NCBI RefSeq assembly: GCF_025336545.1
Contig: NZ_JAODBU010000004.1
Location: forward strand, 62,001 to 126,000
Origin: Eubacterium_U album
GTDB taxonomy: Bacteria; Bacillota; Clostridia; Lachnospirales; Lachnospiraceae
Length of the DNA: 64,000 nucleotides
Direction of reading: 5' to 3'
The notes beneath the pieces were generated by a model that ran no database searches, was not told the DNA's origin, and saw only the letters and a program-made list of their open reading frames with translations. The translations under genes and the position numbers were made by a program. Below are positions 62,131 through 64,000 of this stretch, piece by piece (the stretch's first letter is position 1; each line of letters begins with the position of its first letter).

Positions 62131-64000
62131 ATGAGATACGGACATTTTGATAATGAAAAAAGAGAGTATGTAATAGACAGAGTGGATCTTCCTACATCAT
62201 GGACGAATTATTTAGGTGTGAAAGATACATGTGTGGTAGTTAATCATACGGCAGGTGGTTATATGTTTTATAAAACACCTGAGTATCATAGAGTAACAAG
62301 GTTTAGAGGCAATTCAGTGCCAATGGACAGACCGGGACATTATGTGTATGTAAGAGACAATGATAATGGTGATTACTTTAGCATTTCATGGCAGCCGGTA
62401 GGAAAGACACTTGATAAAGCTAAGTATAAGTGCAGACATGGATTATCATATTCTGTTTATGAATGCGAATATGATAAATTAAAAGCAAGTCAGAAACTTT
62501 GCGTTCCAATAGAAGATGATGTTGAACTTTGGGATGTAGTTATTGAAAATACAGACAATAAACCTAGGAACTTAAGTATTTTTTCTTATTGTGAATTTTC
62601 CTTCCATCATATTATGATAGATAATCAGAATTTTCAGATGAGTTTGTATTGTGCGGGTTCCTCATATAAGGATGGAATTATATTGTATGACTTATTCTAT
62701 GAAGAATTTGGTTATCAGTATTTTACTTCAAATTTTTCTCCAGATGGCTTCGATTGCCTCAGAGACAAGTTCCTGGGTTTATATCATACGGAAGATAATC
62801 CACAGGCAGTAATAAATGGAAAATGTACAGGTTCATTTGAAAAAGGAAATAATCACTGCGGTTCTTTACAGAAAAATATTGTAATACAACCGGGCGAAAA
62901 AGTCAGACTTATCTTTATGTTAGGTGAAGGCGATGACACAGAAGGCAGAAGAATAAGAGAAAAGTATAGCGATTTTACAAATGTGGACAAAGCATACAAA
63001 AATTTGGAAAAGTATTGGAATGATAAAATTAATAAATTAACAATTGAAACTCCAAGTGAAGCAATGAACACAATGATTAATATATGGAATTTATATCAGT
63101 CAGAAGTTAATGTAATGTTTTCAAGATTTGCATCTTTCATCGAAGTAGGTGGAAGAACGGGATTAGGATATAGAGATACGGCGCAGGATTCAATGACTAT
63201 ACCGCATTCTAATCCGGAAAAGTGTAAACAGAGAATAGTACAGCTTCTTAATGGATTAGTTTCAAAAGGATATGGATTACATTTATTCCAACCGGAATGG
63301 TTTGAAAAGAAAAAGGATGATAAGAAACCTTTTAAATCACCTACAGTAATTCCGGGAATTAATAAGTCAGACATAATACATGGTATTGAAGATGCATGCT
63401 CAGATGATGCTTTATGGCTTATACCATCTATTGTGGAATATATAAAAGAAACAGGAGAAATCGAATTTGCTGATCAGATTGTTCCATATGCAGATAAGGG
63501 AGAAGGTACTGTATATGAACATATGATGAGAATATTAGATTTTTCAGCAAAAGAAGTAGGAGCAACAGGAATTTGCTTAGGACTTAGGGCAGATTGGAAT
63601 GACTGCTTAAATCTTGGCGGAGGAGAAAGTGCTTTAGTATCATTTTTACATTATTGGGCAATAAACAATTTTATAGAATTAGCACAGTATCTTGGAAGAG
63701 ATGATGATGTTAAGAAATATAAGGAAATGGCCATGCATGTAAAAGATGTATGTAATAATGAATTGTGGGATAAAGATTGGTTTATAAGAGGAATAACCAA
63801 AAACGGAAAGAAAATTGGAACAAGTACAGATAAAGAAGGTAAAGTTCATTTAGAGTCAAATGCCTGGGCAGTATTGTCGGGGGCGGCATCGGAAGAAAAA
63901 GGCATTAAGGCTATGGACAGTGTAAAAGAATATTTGGCAACACCATATGGAATAATGTTAAATGCTCCATCGTATACAGTTCCTGATGATGATATAGGAT
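62131..64000 (+). CDS. GH94 disaccharide phosphorylase (chitobiose/cellobiose phosphorylase), 5' part
   Basis: 623 codons are visible of a protein normally about 800 residues long; the frame is open at the window edge. N-terminal beta-sandwich: MRYGHFDNEKREYVIDRVDL, HTAGGYMFYKTPEYHRVTRF. The (alpha/alpha)6 catalytic part includes FIEVGGRTGLGYRDTAQDSM and LRADWNDCLNLGGGES, whose DWND holds the general acid Asp. It would phosphorolyse a beta-1,4-linked disaccharide to sugar-1-phosphate plus monosaccharide. By recall, stretches such as DRPGHYVYVRD and SISWQPVGK match N,N'-diacetylchitobiose phosphorylase at least as well as cellobiose phosphorylase, so the substrate is open. Ribosome-binding site GGGAGAGG. 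Confidence 0.9.
   Translation, partial: MRYGHFDNEKREYVIDRVDLPTSWTNYLGVKDTCVVVNHTAGGYMFYKTPEYHRVTRFRGNSVPMDRPGHYVYVRDNDNGDYFSISWQPVGKTLDKAKYKCRHGLSYSVYECEYDKLKASQKLCVPIEDDVELWDVVIENTDNKPRNLSIFSYCEFSFHHIMIDNQNFQMSLYCAGSSYKDGIILYDLFYEEFGYQYFTSNFSPDGFDCLRDKFLGLYHTEDNPQAVINGKCTGSFEKGNNHCGSLQKNIVIQPGEKVRLIFMLGEGDDTEGRRIREKYSDFTNVDKAYKNLEKYWNDKINKLTIETPSEAMNTMINIWNLYQSEVNVMFSRFASFIEVGGRTGLGYRDTAQDSMTIPHSNPEKCKQRIVQLLNGLVSKGYGLHLFQPEWFEKKKDDKKPFKSPTVIPGINKSDIIHGIEDACSDDALWLIPSIVEYIKETGEIEFADQIVPYADKGEGTVYEHMMRILDFSAKEVGATGICLGLRADWNDCLNLGGGESALVSFLHYWAINNFIELAQYLGRDDDVKKYKEMAMHVKDVCNNELWDKDWFIRGITKNGKKIGTSTDKEGKVHLESNAWAVLSGAASEEKGIKAMDSVKEYLATPYGIMLNAPSYTVPDDDIG

Overview
The window is strongly AT-rich and reads as a Gram-positive anaerobe of the Clostridia, most likely a gut Lachnospiraceae. 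The family is inferred from gene content: BspA-like leucine-rich-repeat and fn3 surface proteins, a choloylglycine-hydrolase-family enzyme, a separate PurO-type IMP cyclohydrolase plus stand-alone AICAR formyltransferase, LytTR/GHKL signalling, an (S/P)PxTG-type sortase signal, DUF4430 surface proteins and a GH94 phosphorylase. There is no rRNA, tRNA, CRISPR array, integrase or transposase that I can recognise.

Layout. 1-7 kb: end of a surface protein; a sigma-factor/membrane-protein/ABC-transporter operon; a GT-C-type membrane glycosyltransferase preceded by a shard of a dehydratase-activase gene. 7-20 kb: an AraC regulator facing a 21-codon ORF, an FMN-binding protein, secreted fn3 proteins, the choloylglycine hydrolase, a MoxR/VWA pair, a 165-bp imperfect palindrome, an fn3-SGNH protein, a glycerol-1-phosphate dehydrogenase, and a cyclic-di-GMP-I riboswitch in front of a frameshifted Hpt gene. 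20-22.4 kb (minus strand): purO and purH-type genes behind a promoter, ZTP riboswitch and terminator.

22.6-42.8 kb is the most unusual part. A LytTR/GHKL two-component pair is followed by two LytTR-like boxes 21 bp apart, a short terminated transcript, a 1203-residue sortase-anchored VWA protein, and a 1258-residue protein ending in a probable HNH-type nuclease toxin whose stop codon sits one base before a SUKH immunity gene. I read this as a quorum- or signal-controlled polymorphic toxin locus. Downstream lies an immunity-gene array built from repeated modules (SUKH, DUF1911/PoNi, a small membrane protein, a 117-residue protein), many decayed by nonsense mutation, homopolymer indel or truncation, mixed with GNAT genes, epimerase and Fic remnants, and a heterodimeric ABC exporter.

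42.8-59.5 kb is a second coherent locus: promoter, adenosylcobalamin-type riboswitch, DUF4430 (transcobalamin-like) surface protein, MoxR ATPase, DUF58 protein, transglutaminase-fold membrane protein lacking the catalytic Cys, then two very large secreted proteins (PQQ-like propeller/Ig/fn3, and GLUG/DUF4430/fn3). It looks like a B12-responsive surface-protein system. 59.5-64 kb: beta-CASP metallo-hydrolase, a small membrane protein, and the start of a GH94 disaccharide phosphorylase cut by the window edge.
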